Source of the DNA: Jejuia sp049889775 | GTDB taxonomy: Bacteria > Bacteroidota > Bacteroidia > Flavobacteriales > Flavobacteriaceae | DNA length: 64,000 nucleotides | Direction of reading: 5' to 3' | Assembly: GCA_049889775.1 (NCBI GenBank) | Contig: JBMHCT010000043.1 | Location: 563,142-627,141, forward strand | Shown: positions 53,780-63,411 of the stretch, piece by piece | Layout: every line of letters starts with the position of its first letter | Numbering within the stretch: position 1 is the stretch's first letter | Notes under the pieces: generated by a model | What the model was told of the DNA's origin: nothing | Database searches by the model: none | Seen by the model: the letters and a program-made list of their open reading frames with translations, nothing else | Translations under genes and position numbers: made by a program

Positions 53780-55018
53780 ATGAAGAAGACATTAACATTA
53801 TTATTTATAGTTTTTTTAAGCTTAGTCCAGGCACAAGATTGGATGGGAATTAATGTGCCAGCAGATCCTGGAACAGGAAAAGAGTGGGTATTGCAGGATA
53901 ATTTATCAGATGACTTTAACTATTCTGCGCTAGCAAGTAATAAAGGCACAACCTTTAGAGAAAGATGGGATGATTTTTATCATAACTCATGGCAGGGACC
54001 TGGTCTTACTACTTGGGCAAGAAATCACTCCTTAGTGGAGGGTGGAGAGCTCAAGTTAATTGCATCACGATATCAAACTAATAGAGTAAACGCCGGAGCA
54101 GTGCATTCTGAAAACCTTGTAGGCTATCCTGTTTATATTGAAGTGAGAGCTAAAATTATGAATTCTGTTCTAGCAAACGGTGGTTGGATGCTCAGTCCTG
54201 ACGATACTCAAGAAATTGATTTTATGGAAGGTTACGGAGCTACATGGTGTAACAACTGCCCCAATGGACAACAAAATCAAAGTTGGTTTGCGCAACGCAT
54301 GCATGTGAGTCACCATGTGTTTATAAGAAACCCTTTTACAGATTGGCAACCTAGCGAATTCGGCACAAATACTGGTAATCCATCTCCACATCCAACTTGG
54401 ATAACCAGAAATGACGGCGCTGGAAATATTAATTGGAAAGATGATTATCATAGATATGGCGTGTATTGGCAAGACCCAACTCATCTTTATTACTACATTG
54501 ATGGTGTTGAGGTGACGAGGCGTGAAGGTATGGAGCAGATAGACCCTGTGCATCATACAAATGCAGATGTAGCAGATGCGGGTAATATGAGTATTGATAC
54601 TAGAACAGGGTTAAATAAGGATATGTATATTTTGTTTACTGTTGAAGATCAAGATTGGAGATCTAACAATGCTGTAACACCAACGGATACTGAATTATCG
54701 AATACAGAAGATCATACTTTAAGTGTAGATTGGATACGGGTTTATAAACCTGAGAACATAGCCTCAGTTGATGAATGGTTCAGTAATAATTTAAAGGTAT
54801 TGCCAAATCCATTTAATGATAGAATAGAAATAAAGTCTGATCAATCTCTAAAAAAAGTAGAGTTATATTCTATTGATGGCACAAAATTACTCTCAAAAAA
54901 TGAAATTAATAAAGCAAATGATACCATCTCAACCGTAAATTTAAGTTCTGGATTGTACATTCTTAAAGTTGAAAACGATAACGGTGGTTGGGCTTATAAA
55001 AAGGTATTGAAGAATTAG
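53780..55018 (+). CDS. Secreted GH16 beta-agarase-like enzyme with type IX sorting tail
   Basis: Signal peptide (MKKTLTLLFIVFLSLVQAQ), GH16 catalytic domain (about 20-325), and a type IX secretion C-terminal domain (about 335-412, LKVLPNPFNDRIEIKS...LSSGLYILKVEND). Catalytic E145-I-D147-F-M-E150 in 'DDTQEIDFMEGYG' is the GH16 nucleophile/acid-base triad. The text 'DWMGINVPADPGTGKEWVLQDNLSDDFNY', 'WQGPGLT', 'FAQRMHVSHHVFIRNPFTDWQP' and 'VDWIRVYKP' closely follows beta-agarases of the Zobellia AgaA type. It should cut agarose beta-1,4 links outside the cell or on its surface. The exact galactan specificity (agarose or porphyran) is inferred. It stands apart from the sus operon. Confidence 0.93.
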   Translation: MKKTLTLLFIVFLSLVQAQDWMGINVPADPGTGKEWVLQDNLSDDFNYSALASNKGTTFRERWDDFYHNSWQGPGLTTWARNHSLVEGGELKLIASRYQTNRVNAGAVHSENLVGYPVYIEVRAKIMNSVLANGGWMLSPDDTQEIDFMEGYGATWCNNCPNGQQNQSWFAQRMHVSHHVFIRNPFTDWQPSEFGTNTGNPSPHPTWITRNDGAGNINWKDDYHRYGVYWQDPTHLYYYIDGVEVTRREGMEQIDPVHHTNADVADAGNMSIDTRTGLNKDMYILFTVEDQDWRSNNAVTPTDTELSNTEDHTLSVDWIRVYKPENIASVDEWFSNNLKVLPNPFNDRIEIKSDQSLKKVELYSIDGTKLLSKNEINKANDTISTVNLSSGLYILKVENDNGGWAYKKVLKN

Positions 55019-55043
55019 TCAAGTTGTGGTTTAGTTTAGTTGA

Positions 55044-55088
55044 TAAGGGTGAATAGCGTGGTGCTTTTCACCTTTTTCTTTTTTCCTC
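55044..55088 (+). terminator. Terminator of the GH16 gene
   Basis: GGTGAA (55048-55053) pairs with TTCACC (55067-55072), extended by AA/TT with one bulged G, followed by TTTTTCTTTTTTCC. Confidence 0.7.
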
Positions 55089-55098
55089 TTGGATGCGT

Positions 55099-56148
55099 TT
55101 AATTTTCAGAATTGAAAAACACTTTATAATAGTGCATTTTCTTCTCCTCGTCATAACCTCTTTCTAAGTATTCGGTTGAAGCATCAGGTGCATCGATATC
55201 TAGTTTTATTTGAATATTCGTGTCGAGTTTAATATCGGTTTTAATTTTTTTCTTTTCTTTATTTACGACTGCTTCTGCAATATCAAATTGATTTCTAATC
55301 ACCAAGTTTTGTTCACCTTCAAACTCCTTTTTATAAGTATCAAACTCTCTTTTGTGTTTGTCTTCTTCAAATAATTCTTCCTTAAAACACTCAACGTTTA
55401 CTACTTCATTTTCTTTAAAGAAATCAATTGTTTTTGCTAAAAAAGCATTGTGTTCTTGGGCACCATAAGTTGTTTTAATAATTGCAGAAGAAAAGTCTTT
55501 ACAAAATTCAATATAATTTTGCGTATGGCTATTGGCATCATCAGCATATTTTATATTTAAAAAATGGTTTATCCAATATTGTGCGTCATAACTATTATTA
55601 TCAACACTAAAGATTATAGGTCCTTCTGTGTCGCTTTGGTTTAATATTAAACATCCCTTATCCACTTTTTTAGAGCTAATACCCTTTTGAACTAACACAT
55701 CGTAGCTGTTATTCTCCAAATAGGTTTGAAAAAAGTTTACCTTATTTTCTATTTTAAAAATTCCAACAGCATTTGTGGTAATATCTCTAAATTCTATCCC
55801 TTCAAACATTACAATTAAAACATCGCCAGTTTTAATATTTGCTGAGTTAGACTGCTCATATAAATGCATCAAAATATGCTTTGAGGTCTCAACAAAAGCA
55901 TCCTCATCATTAAATAATTGCATTGCATAGGTGTTAATTTCGTTTAAGGAAATATTGGCGTGATGGTTGAAGCGATAACTTTGTACAAGGTTACCAAATG
56001 GCCTTAGTAGAAAAGGCAACATTAAATCATAACTAGCTTCATCAAAGTCTACCACTTTTTCTGAAAAGGCATTTTTAGTATCGTTAAACTTATTACCAAC
56101 TTTATGAATTATAAATTTTGAAATTGAGGCGTTTTTTCTTGAAATCAT
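55099..56148 (-). CDS. 37-kDa nucleoid-associated protein (NdpA/YejK-like)
   Basis: The 349 residues match the nucleoid-associated NA37 family at low similarity: 'SISKFIIHKVGNKFND', 'YAMQLFNDEDAFVETSKHILMHLYEQSNSANIKTGDVLIVMFEG', 'VGIFKIENKVNFFQ', 'KGCLILN', 'YDAQYWINHFLNIK', 'CKDFSSAIIKTTYGAQEHNAFLAKTIDFFKEN'. Such proteins bind DNA in the nucleoid; the exact role is unclear. No signal peptide. Its own transcription unit is separated from the OmpA gene by a terminator. Confidence 0.85.
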   Translation of the reverse strand: MISRKNASISKFIIHKVGNKFNDTKNAFSEKVVDFDEASYDLMLPFLLRPFGNLVQSYRFNHHANISLNEINTYAMQLFNDEDAFVETSKHILMHLYEQSNSANIKTGDVLIVMFEGIEFRDITTNAVGIFKIENKVNFFQTYLENNSYDVLVQKGISSKKVDKGCLILNQSDTEGPIIFSVDNNSYDAQYWINHFLNIKYADDANSHTQNYIEFCKDFSSAIIKTTYGAQEHNAFLAKTIDFFKENEVVNVECFKEELFEEDKHKREFDTYKKEFEGEQNLVIRNQFDIAEAVVNKEKKKIKTDIKLDTNIQIKLDIDAPDASTEYLERGYDEEKKMHYYKVFFNSEN

Positions 56149-56198
56149 TAATTTGATATTAGTAGTGCAATAGTATTAAAATATGTTGAATATGATAC

Positions 56199-56236
56199 AA
56201 AAAAAGAGGCGCCAAAGCAAAAGCACTTTGACGCCC
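56199..56236 (-). terminator. Terminator of the OmpA-family gene
   Basis: On the minus strand GGCGTCAAAGTGC (56235-56223) pairs with GCTTTGGCGCC (56218-56208), with one mismatch and one bulge, followed by TCTTTTTTT. Confidence 0.8.
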
Positions 56237-56271
56237 TAGATTCGAGGACTTGAATTTTGGTGGTTATAAAC

Positions 56272-57804
56272 CTACATTTTTATAAACTCCACTCTTCTAT
56301 TTTCTGATTTACCTTCTGCAGTGTTATTATCCCCGACTGGTGTACTTTCTCCTTTACCATCGGTTGCTAATCTATATCCAGAAATGTTATAAATATTTAC
56401 AAGCGCATTTTTAACGGCTTCAGCTCGTGCTTTAGATAATTTTAAATTGGACTCATCGCTACCATCGGCATCTGTGTGCCCTACAATTTTTAATTTGATA
56501 TTTTCATCTTGCATTAAAACTTGAGAAATTTGTCTTACAATGCCTAAAGACCTCGGCTTTATATTGGCAGAGTTAGAATCGAATAAAATACCATTGGTAG
56601 ATATTTTTCCTTCTGCCATTAACTTACGTCTTAAATCTACACCACCTTCTGCTACTTTAAGATTAGAAATGAAAATTTTGTCTTTACCATCTTTAAGCCC
56701 TTTAACGTTAAATTTAAGATATTTCAGTACTTCTGGTTTATACATAAATTGTGGAATATCTATATATTTTTCTTCATTTACCCATAACCTAAAGCGTTTC
56801 TTGTTTACAGCAATAGAAATATGCGGTTTGTTTAGAACAGCCTTTCTAATATCTGCTGTTAGACTTGAGTTTATAGGGTTACTATTGTCTCTGTTAGTGG
56901 CTCGTATATTGAATGCGCCAAATTGCCCAAGAGGCAGACCAGCAAAAACATAGGTACTGCGTTCTACAAAGTTAGTATTATCTGAAATATATGTTTGTAA
57001 ATAAGCCGTTGAGGAGGTTTGATTGTCTAAACCACTGGTAAGAATGTCAAATTCTATGGTATATTCTTCCGGTAAGGCATCCATCGTTGGAATATACATT
57101 AAACCATAACCTCCTTTAAGTTCAAACCATTTTCCCTCTACTTTACCAAACTTTACTACTTCGCCAGTTCCGTTTGTATTCCATTTACTTGGGAAATCAC
57201 CAATAAAATCTTGCGAAAAATCATCGTAAAATAAAACTTTATCGCCAGGAACAAAATCAAATTTGCTGTAAGCTTCCAAGTCATCTGAAATATTTTTTAC
57301 TTCTTTGACTGGTTCGGGGTCTGACGATGTATTTGAGTTATTTGAATTTTCATTTTCATCAGAATCATTCTCATTCTCAGAGGTTTCTTCCGTCTCTTGT
57401 TCCTCACGCTCGCGTTGTCCTAAAAGTAATTCTTTTGATGTTTGGATACTATATTTTAGAGCCTTTTTAGCTTTGTTGATCTGTAAAGTTGCCTTGCCTT
57501 GTTTTAAAACACTAACCCCATCTAAATCTCCTAATATATCAGGAGCACTATCGCTTAAACCTTGCAAGTCATCTAAAGCATCCTCTAAAACATCTATATC
57601 TTCATCGTCTAGTGGAGTGCCAGCAGCAGCATATCCGTCATATTTATAAACTTTATCATAAATATCGAAAGATTCCTGAACGAATCTATCCACACTAGTT
57701 ATGCCCACCCTACTATTGGGGCGCTTTAGTTTTTTTGTCTGCCCATGGGATAGAGGCATAATAAACAAAAACAACGCTGTAACGAATGAGATGTTTATAT
57801 TCAT
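56272..57804 (-). CDS. OmpA-family outer-membrane protein
   Basis: Signal peptide (MNINISFVTALFLFIMPLSHGQ). Residues about 40-180 form a helical, then very acidic linker rich in Glu, Asn, Asp and Ser. The middle (about 190-395) is a beta-sandwich region with laminin-G-like traits (DKVLFYDDFSQDFIGDFPSKWNTNGTGEVV, TIEFDILTSGLDNQTSSTAYLQ). The C-terminal OmpA peptidoglycan-binding domain is clear (about 400-510: ILFDSNSANIKPRSL, VGHTDADGSDESNLKLSKARAEAVKNAL, NRRVEFIKM). It would tie the outer membrane to the cell wall. Single-gene unit. Confidence 0.92.
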   Translation of the reverse strand: MNINISFVTALFLFIMPLSHGQTKKLKRPNSRVGITSVDRFVQESFDIYDKVYKYDGYAAAGTPLDDEDIDVLEDALDDLQGLSDSAPDILGDLDGVSVLKQGKATLQINKAKKALKYSIQTSKELLLGQREREEQETEETSENENDSDENENSNNSNTSSDPEPVKEVKNISDDLEAYSKFDFVPGDKVLFYDDFSQDFIGDFPSKWNTNGTGEVVKFGKVEGKWFELKGGYGLMYIPTMDALPEEYTIEFDILTSGLDNQTSSTAYLQTYISDNTNFVERSTYVFAGLPLGQFGAFNIRATNRDNSNPINSSLTADIRKAVLNKPHISIAVNKKRFRLWVNEEKYIDIPQFMYKPEVLKYLKFNVKGLKDGKDKIFISNLKVAEGGVDLRRKLMAEGKISTNGILFDSNSANIKPRSLGIVRQISQVLMQDENIKLKIVGHTDADGSDESNLKLSKARAEAVKNALVNIYNISGYRLATDGKGESTPVGDNNTAEGKSENRRVEFIKM

Positions 57805-57933
57805 TTTTAGTGTGAAATGTTTATATTCAAAAAATTAATAGCTGGCTTAAAGATAAAAATTAGTTTTTTACTTACAAATTGGCTTTATCCAAGAAATTAA
57901 CAATCAAATGTTAATTACTTTGCTGTAAATTAA

Positions 57934-60342
57934 TTAGTTAATTTGATATAGGATAATTGTATTAGAATCTCCTTTTACCACAAATTCCAAACTTCTATCG
58001 CCGTCAATATTATCTAATTGAATAGCAGAATTGCCATAAACAGGAAAGTTTTGTCTCGGGTTACCTTGGCTATCAAATAAGAATACTTTTTTTGATTGTA
58101 AATCGGTTACTGAAACATAGATTTTATCATTAAGATAAAAAATCTTGGGGTCGGTATAATTTCCAAAATCTAAATCTAAAACCTTGCTTTTAATACCTAA
58201 TTTATTTTCATCTAGAGTAACTCTTGTTTTGCTTGTGGTAGTAAGTTTATGGTTATTAGATAATCCTAAATTAACAGTTGATGTGTTTCCACGTGAATCA
58301 ATGCTAATTAATTTTCCATCTTGAGATGTAGTGGTAAATTTATTTTGATACACAAATGTTGGTTGATCTGAAAATACAAATTGGTCTTTAGGGGTTACTC
58401 TAGTACTTCCTTTTCTATTAAGAATATGTAATTTATCTTTCGTTTTAATAATTATATAATCTTTACTGCCTATTCTAAAATGTTTGGGTTGACTTACGAT
58501 AGGGCTCTTGGCAGATTTAAAATTAAAACCTTTTACCGTTTTCCCTTGTGCGTCATACAATAAAATATCCTTGCCTTGAGTAACCATTAGTCGGTATTTC
58601 CTGTTTTTATCATAATCGAAAACGGAAAGTGGTTGCGTTATCTCATCATTAAAACGCAACGGAAATGGTGCCACATCTCTTCCTTTTCTGTCCAAAACAT
58701 AAACTCTATTTGGTGTGGCAAAAGCTAATTGCAGTCTGCCGTTTTTATACATGTCTATCTGTTCAACTTTGCCTAAAATTGATCCATTCAATCTTTTTTT
58801 CCATAACACATTTCCTTTGTTAGAGATTAAATAGAGGATGTTATTAATATCTTGAACAACAATATCCTTTTGCTTGGTAACATGGTTGGTTACAAATTGA
58901 GGGTTCGTTAGTACATCATTTGCTAAGGTTACACTAAATTGCTCGGTAACTGAATTTGCATTGGTTGCTGCTTTAGCTTTTATTACGCCACCATGAATGT
59001 GTGCAAAATTAGAATCGTAAATAATCTGAATTGCCGAAAGAGTATAAGTGTCTAAATCGAAGTCTTCATTGGTTTTAGATGCGATTCTTTCCAATAATTC
59101 AGGTTTGTAAACCATCAATAAAGAACATTCGTTGCTTAACTTGGTGTTTAAATCCTTGTAATAATTTCGAGAATCTAATGTGGTTTTATTTTGGTAGTTG
59201 GCAATAATATTTTCAAGAAGTTCTGTTGAATCAGAGAACACAAAAAAGCTGTCAATAATACAATACTTGGTAGGTGAGATTTCAGTTGCAAAAGGTGATA
59301 AAGTTTCTTTAAAAAGCTCCTTTTTAGAAAATTCAAAAATATCAATATCCCTATAGGTCTCAATGTTTTGGTTTTCAGATAAAAGAGCATCTTGAGTTGC
59401 AATTACATCAATGGAATTTAGTGTGATAGCTTGCAAATCACCTTGATAGATAATACCTATTTCAATACTATTGTCAAAAAGTGAAGCTCTTTCTGAAATA
59501 GAGTCTTTCTTTTTAAAACGATTTAAATTTCCTTGAAACGTATCAAAGTCATCAAAAGTAAAACTTAAAAAACCATCGCTATTGCCGGGTGTGATGCGTT
59601 GCGTTTGATGCTCTTGAGGAACGGTGTTTTTAAAAATATCTATGATTTTGGATGTAGAGTCGTTGGATTTTGCGATACCATTAAAAAAAACATCATCTTG
59701 GGAAACATCAATATCCAATACAAACGTATTGGATAATTGTTTTGTGGTTAAGCTGTCATTAGTAAATAAAGGCAGTAAGCTGCTATACTCTGTATCAATA
59801 AGTAGAGAAATATTTTTGTTATCGTCAGCAACATCATAAAGTTTCTGTAAATCAGTAGTCCTATCCTTTTTGTTAAAAGTGTTTCGAATAATTTCTTCTG
59901 AAGTAGATAGAACAAAAGTACTGTCTACTAGAGCATGGTAAAATGTTTCATCATTTAAAGTAGACCTTTTAAGTGAATAAGATTTGTATTTCAGAAGTTC
60001 TTCAGAATAGTTTTTCAAAGAATCTGTCAAAAAAACAGATGGCGTATAGTGTGTGATAAATGTGTGTTGAAGGCTATCATTTTCCCCAATTGAAGTACAA
60101 ATCAAAACGTCTCCTTCTTGATTTAAAAATTCCAAAGGTGGAATCCCAATGTCTTTAGTTTTTGCAAAGTTCTTTAAAAAATCATTGTTTCTTAATCCAT
60201 TGGTTAAATACTCTAAGCTAGAGGTTTTAAGAATGATTTTGGAGTTTTCAGGCGCATAATCAATAAGTTGTAAATCCTTTTTTTTAGATGGAGAGCAGCC
60301 TAAAATAAAGCTCAGTAGGAGGGAACACAACAAAAATCTCAT
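57934..60342 (-). CDS. Large lipoprotein (DUF3352-like), unknown function
   Basis: Lipoprotein signal MRFLLCSLLLSFILGC. The first 450 residues resemble DUF3352-like repeats (APENSKIILKTSSLEYLTNGLRNNDFLKNF, TPTKYCIIDSFFVFSDSTELLENIIANYQNKTTL). Residues about 480-802 read like a beta-propeller (NNILYLISNKGNVLWKKRLNGSILGKV, RVYVLDRKGRDVAPFPLRFNDEI, DKIYVSVTDLQSKKVFLFDSQGNPRQNFPV), similar to PQQ-like proteins. It lies 32 bases after rnhB on the same strand. Likely bound to the outer membrane; no specific role known. Confidence 0.8.
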   Translation of the reverse strand: MRFLLCSLLLSFILGCSPSKKKDLQLIDYAPENSKIILKTSSLEYLTNGLRNNDFLKNFAKTKDIGIPPLEFLNQEGDVLICTSIGENDSLQHTFITHYTPSVFLTDSLKNYSEELLKYKSYSLKRSTLNDETFYHALVDSTFVLSTSEEIIRNTFNKKDRTTDLQKLYDVADDNKNISLLIDTEYSSLLPLFTNDSLTTKQLSNTFVLDIDVSQDDVFFNGIAKSNDSTSKIIDIFKNTVPQEHQTQRITPGNSDGFLSFTFDDFDTFQGNLNRFKKKDSISERASLFDNSIEIGIIYQGDLQAITLNSIDVIATQDALLSENQNIETYRDIDIFEFSKKELFKETLSPFATEISPTKYCIIDSFFVFSDSTELLENIIANYQNKTTLDSRNYYKDLNTKLSNECSLLMVYKPELLERIASKTNEDFDLDTYTLSAIQIIYDSNFAHIHGGVIKAKAATNANSVTEQFSVTLANDVLTNPQFVTNHVTKQKDIVVQDINNILYLISNKGNVLWKKRLNGSILGKVEQIDMYKNGRLQLAFATPNRVYVLDRKGRDVAPFPLRFNDEITQPLSVFDYDKNRKYRLMVTQGKDILLYDAQGKTVKGFNFKSAKSPIVSQPKHFRIGSKDYIIIKTKDKLHILNRKGSTRVTPKDQFVFSDQPTFVYQNKFTTTSQDGKLISIDSRGNTSTVNLGLSNNHKLTTTSKTRVTLDENKLGIKSKVLDLDFGNYTDPKIFYLNDKIYVSVTDLQSKKVFLFDSQGNPRQNFPVYGNSAIQLDNIDGDRSLEFVVKGDSNTIILYQIN

Positions 60343-60374
60343 GAAAGCATCAATTTTATGCTAAAATATAAAAG

Positions 60375-60974
60375 TTATAAATCTAACTTCAATTGTTCTG
60401 GTAATAATCTAAACGATTTGCGGTGATACTTTGTTATGCCATAAGTTTTAATAGCTTCCCGATGTTCCTTAGTAGGATAACCTTTGTTTTTTTTCCAGTT
60501 ATACATAGGATATTCTTCGTGAATGGTATTCATGTAGGCATCTCTGTATGTCTTTGCTAAAACCGATGCTGCTGCTATACTTAAATATTTACCGTCTCCT
60601 TTTACGATGGTTTCGTGCGGTATTTGAAGGTAAGGCTTAAATTTGTTGCCATCCACAATTATAAATTCTGGTGTTGTGCTTAGTTTTTCAATAGAGCGAT
60701 GCATTGCCAAAATGGAAGCATTCAAAATATTAATATTGTCTATTTCTTCTTGAAAAACATGGGCAAAACCAACACAAAGCGCCTCCTTTTCAATTAAAGG
60801 CTTAAGTAAGTCTCGACTACTTTCGCTTAGTTGTTTAGAATCGTTTAACAAATCATTTTTAAAACACTCGGGTAAAATAACGGCTGCGGCGGTAACAGGG
60901 CCTGCTAAACAGCCTCTGCCTGCTTCGTCGGTACCACATTCATATTGGTATGTAGAGTGCTTTAGTTTTAGCAT
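60375..60974 (-). CDS. rnhB: Ribonuclease HII
   Basis: Removes RNA from RNA-DNA hybrids and ribonucleotides from DNA. The 199-residue product shows the family's catalytic motif 'GTDEAGRGCLAGPVTAAAVIL', then 'LLNDSKQLSES', 'NILNASILAMHRSIEKL', 'IIVDGNKFKPYL', 'VKGDGKYLSIAAASVLAKTYRD' and 'NKGYPTKEHREAIKTYGITKYHRKSFRLLP'. It is divergent from the Porin_10 gene and leads an operon with the large lipoprotein. Confidence 0.97.
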   Translation of the reverse strand: MLKLKHSTYQYECGTDEAGRGCLAGPVTAAAVILPECFKNDLLNDSKQLSESSRDLLKPLIEKEALCVGFAHVFQEEIDNINILNASILAMHRSIEKLSTTPEFIIVDGNKFKPYLQIPHETIVKGDGKYLSIAAASVLAKTYRDAYMNTIHEEYPMYNWKKNKGYPTKEHREAIKTYGITKYHRKSFRLLPEQLKLDL

Positions 60975-61050
60975 TTCTCAAAAGTATTAGTAATTATTTA
61001 ATATTGTTTAAATAATTTTTTCAATTTACGTCGTTATCATATTTTGTATT

Positions 61051-61058
61051 TACATTTG
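61051..61058 (+). promoter_or_regulatory. -7 promoter box of the Porin_10-type gene
   Basis: TACATTTG fits TAnnTTTG, 17 bases before the ATG at 61076. Confidence 0.4.
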
Positions 61059-61075
61059 CATCGTTTTTATTTTTT

Positions 61076-63082
61076 ATGCAAAAACTACTTTTTTTAATTA
61101 TTGTTTTATTGTCGGTTTTTTGCGGGTTTGCACAAGATAAACCAGTAAAAAAAGGACTTTTAAAATCCTCTGATAGTACTGCGGTTAGGTCTGTGGATAC
61201 CACAACAATAGATTTAGAGAAAAGGAAGGAAGTGTCTTTGATGGATCGACTGTTAAAAGATGATTCAAAGGACGATAAAGCCAATGTAAAAGATTATCTC
61301 ATCATCTCGCATAATAATGATACTACTTATGTTGATACCACGCTAACAATTCATAAGGATTATAAGTTCAATTATTTAAGAAAAGACAACTTTGGGTTAA
61401 TGCCATTTTCAAATCTAGGGCAAACCTATAATAGCCTAACTTATAATTTTCAAGACAATGCTATTTTACCGAGGTTTGGTGCGCGTGCGCGACACTTCAA
61501 TTATATGGAAATTGAGGACATATATTATTATAGAGTGCCTACACCTTTTACGGAGCTTTTTTATAAAACTGCTTTTGAACAAGGACAATTAGCCGACTCC
61601 TTTTTTACGGTAAATACATCCCCGCAATTCAATTTCTCAATAGCCTATAAAGGGTTGCGTTCTTTAGGGCAATACCAGCATATTGTTACAAGTACTGGTA
61701 ATTTTAGAGTTACCACAAATTATACCACAAAAAACAAGCGTTACAATGCTCGTGGTCATATTGTAATGCAAGATTTATTAAACGAAGAAAATGGAGGGCT
61801 GCAAGATGACGATGTACCGCGTTTTATTTCGGGTGAAGCAGAATTTTTAGACAGGGCAATTTTTGACCCGAACTTTGAAAATGCCGAAAGCGTGCTTAAA
61901 GGAAAGCGTTTTCACTTAGATCACCAATATCAATTAATTCGGAAAGATTCTACCTCCAGCCATCAGCTAAATATCAAGCATATAATTTCTTTTGAAGATA
62001 AATCCTTTCAATATGATCAGAGTAGTCGAAGTCCGCTATTTGGTGAAGCTTTTAGTAATTCTGGCTTAAGAGATAGAGTTACTTTGGAAAGGCTATACAA
62101 TATGGTTGAAGCTAACTATTCCAATAAACTATTGGGGGATATAGCGGTAAGTGTTAGCAATACAGATTATAATTATGGTTATGATAAAATCATTATCCTT
62201 AATGAGAATACTATTATTAACAGAATAAAAGGCAATGTTTCTGCTGTTGGAGCCAAATACCAAAAAGTGTATGAAGGCTTTAATCTTAAAGGAGAAGCAG
62301 GTTTAAATATTGTAGGAGATTTTAGTGGCAACTATATCAAAGGAGAAGCTTCGTACAATTTGGCCGAAGATATTTTGGCAAAAGCCATGATAAGCCATAA
62401 CTCCAAAGCACCAAACTTTAATGTGCAACTGTATCAAAGTGATTATCAAGACTACAATTGGCAAAATAACTTTGGTAATACCGAAAGTCAGCAGTTGGCA
62501 TTTCAAATTCGATACAAAAAGTTGGCAAATCTAATTGTAGACTATTCCACAATCTCAGATTATATTTATTTTAAACAAGATGAAACCGTAACAACATCGC
62601 AATCCATTAAGCCATTTCAAAACAATGCCACCATTAATTACTTCCGTGCTAAGTTAGAAAACGAAATAACTGTGGGTAAATTTGCATTAAATAACACTGT
62701 GTTATATCAAAATGTAAAGGATGATAATAATGTCTTCAATGTGCCAGAAATTGTAACTCGAAATACCTTCTATTTTAGTTCACATCTATTCAAAAAAGCC
62801 ATGTTCCTGCAAACTGGTGTTACTTTAAACTATTTTACTAAGTATTTTATGAATGGCTACAACCCTGTTTTATCAGAGTTTTATGTGCAAAACGAAACCG
62901 AAATAGGAGAATTCCCTAGGTTAGACTTTTTCCTTAATGCCAAAATTCGTCAAACACGTATTTTTTTCAAGGCCGAACATTTCAACTCAGCATTAACAGG
63001 TTACGATTATTTTGCCGCACCAAACTATCCGTATCGCGATTTTACCATCCGTTTCGGTTTAGTCTGGAATTTCTTTATGTAA
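61076..63082 (+). CDS. Putative porin, Porin_10-type outer-membrane barrel
   Basis: Signal peptide (MQKLLFLIIVLLSVFCGFAQ), a polar, Asp/Lys-rich linker (about 21-95), then a large beta-barrel to the C-terminal Met/aromatic end (FTIRFGLVWNFFM). The segment 'DYKFNYLRKDNFGLMPFSNLGQTYNSLTYNF' is typical of the flavobacterial Porin_10-type family. The substrate is not known. It diverges from rnhB. Confidence 0.85.
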   Translation: MQKLLFLIIVLLSVFCGFAQDKPVKKGLLKSSDSTAVRSVDTTTIDLEKRKEVSLMDRLLKDDSKDDKANVKDYLIISHNNDTTYVDTTLTIHKDYKFNYLRKDNFGLMPFSNLGQTYNSLTYNFQDNAILPRFGARARHFNYMEIEDIYYYRVPTPFTELFYKTAFEQGQLADSFFTVNTSPQFNFSIAYKGLRSLGQYQHIVTSTGNFRVTTNYTTKNKRYNARGHIVMQDLLNEENGGLQDDDVPRFISGEAEFLDRAIFDPNFENAESVLKGKRFHLDHQYQLIRKDSTSSHQLNIKHIISFEDKSFQYDQSSRSPLFGEAFSNSGLRDRVTLERLYNMVEANYSNKLLGDIAVSVSNTDYNYGYDKIIILNENTIINRIKGNVSAVGAKYQKVYEGFNLKGEAGLNIVGDFSGNYIKGEASYNLAEDILAKAMISHNSKAPNFNVQLYQSDYQDYNWQNNFGNTESQQLAFQIRYKKLANLIVDYSTISDYIYFKQDETVTTSQSIKPFQNNATINYFRAKLENEITVGKFALNNTVLYQNVKDDNNVFNVPEIVTRNTFYFSSHLFKKAMFLQTGVTLNYFTKYFMNGYNPVLSEFYVQNETEIGEFPRLDFFLNAKIRQTRIFFKAEHFNSALTGYDYFAAPNYPYRDFTIRFGLVWNFFM

Positions 63083-63093
63083 TATAAAACGTT

Positions 63094-63289
63094 GGGCGTT
63101 CCCCTCAAAGAGACGTTAGAGCGTTCTATGGGACTATCGTTTTCGGGTCGGGCTTTCCGCTTTATCTTTTCGCGAAGCGTCGGGAACTCGTTTCAGGATC
63201 TCATCAATTTAATGCTAATCCACCATCCGTATAATTTCGCGCCATTAAAGCTCGGCAAAAAGGATGCCGCTTCAATCTCTAACGCGGGC
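63094..63289. repeat. Dispersed structured repeat, copy 3 (long form)
   Basis: Begins GGGCGTT (63094-63100), has core GGGTCGGGCTTTC (63145-63157), a stem CGCTT (63158-63162) with AAGCG (63175-63179) at the same place as the GCTCC stem of the other copies, and ends CAATCTCTAACGCGGGC (63273-63289). GCGTT (63096-63100) pairs with AACGC (63281-63285). It is over twice the length of copies 1 and 2 because of inserted sequence on both sides of the core. An open frame through it is not a gene. Confidence 0.7.
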
Positions 63290-63411
63290 TTACTGGTTAG
63301 CGTCGTTTCATAATCGTTTTGTGCCGATTGTTTTTTAGGGTCAGTTCCTTTAGAAAAGTGGCAGTAAATAAGGTATAATTAATTAAGCGATTAAAAATGT
63401 TGAGTCCCAAA

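Noticed and set aside
63092..63313. Open frame of 73 codons on the plus strand
   Set aside because: It overlaps repeat copy 3 for almost its whole length. No protein features.
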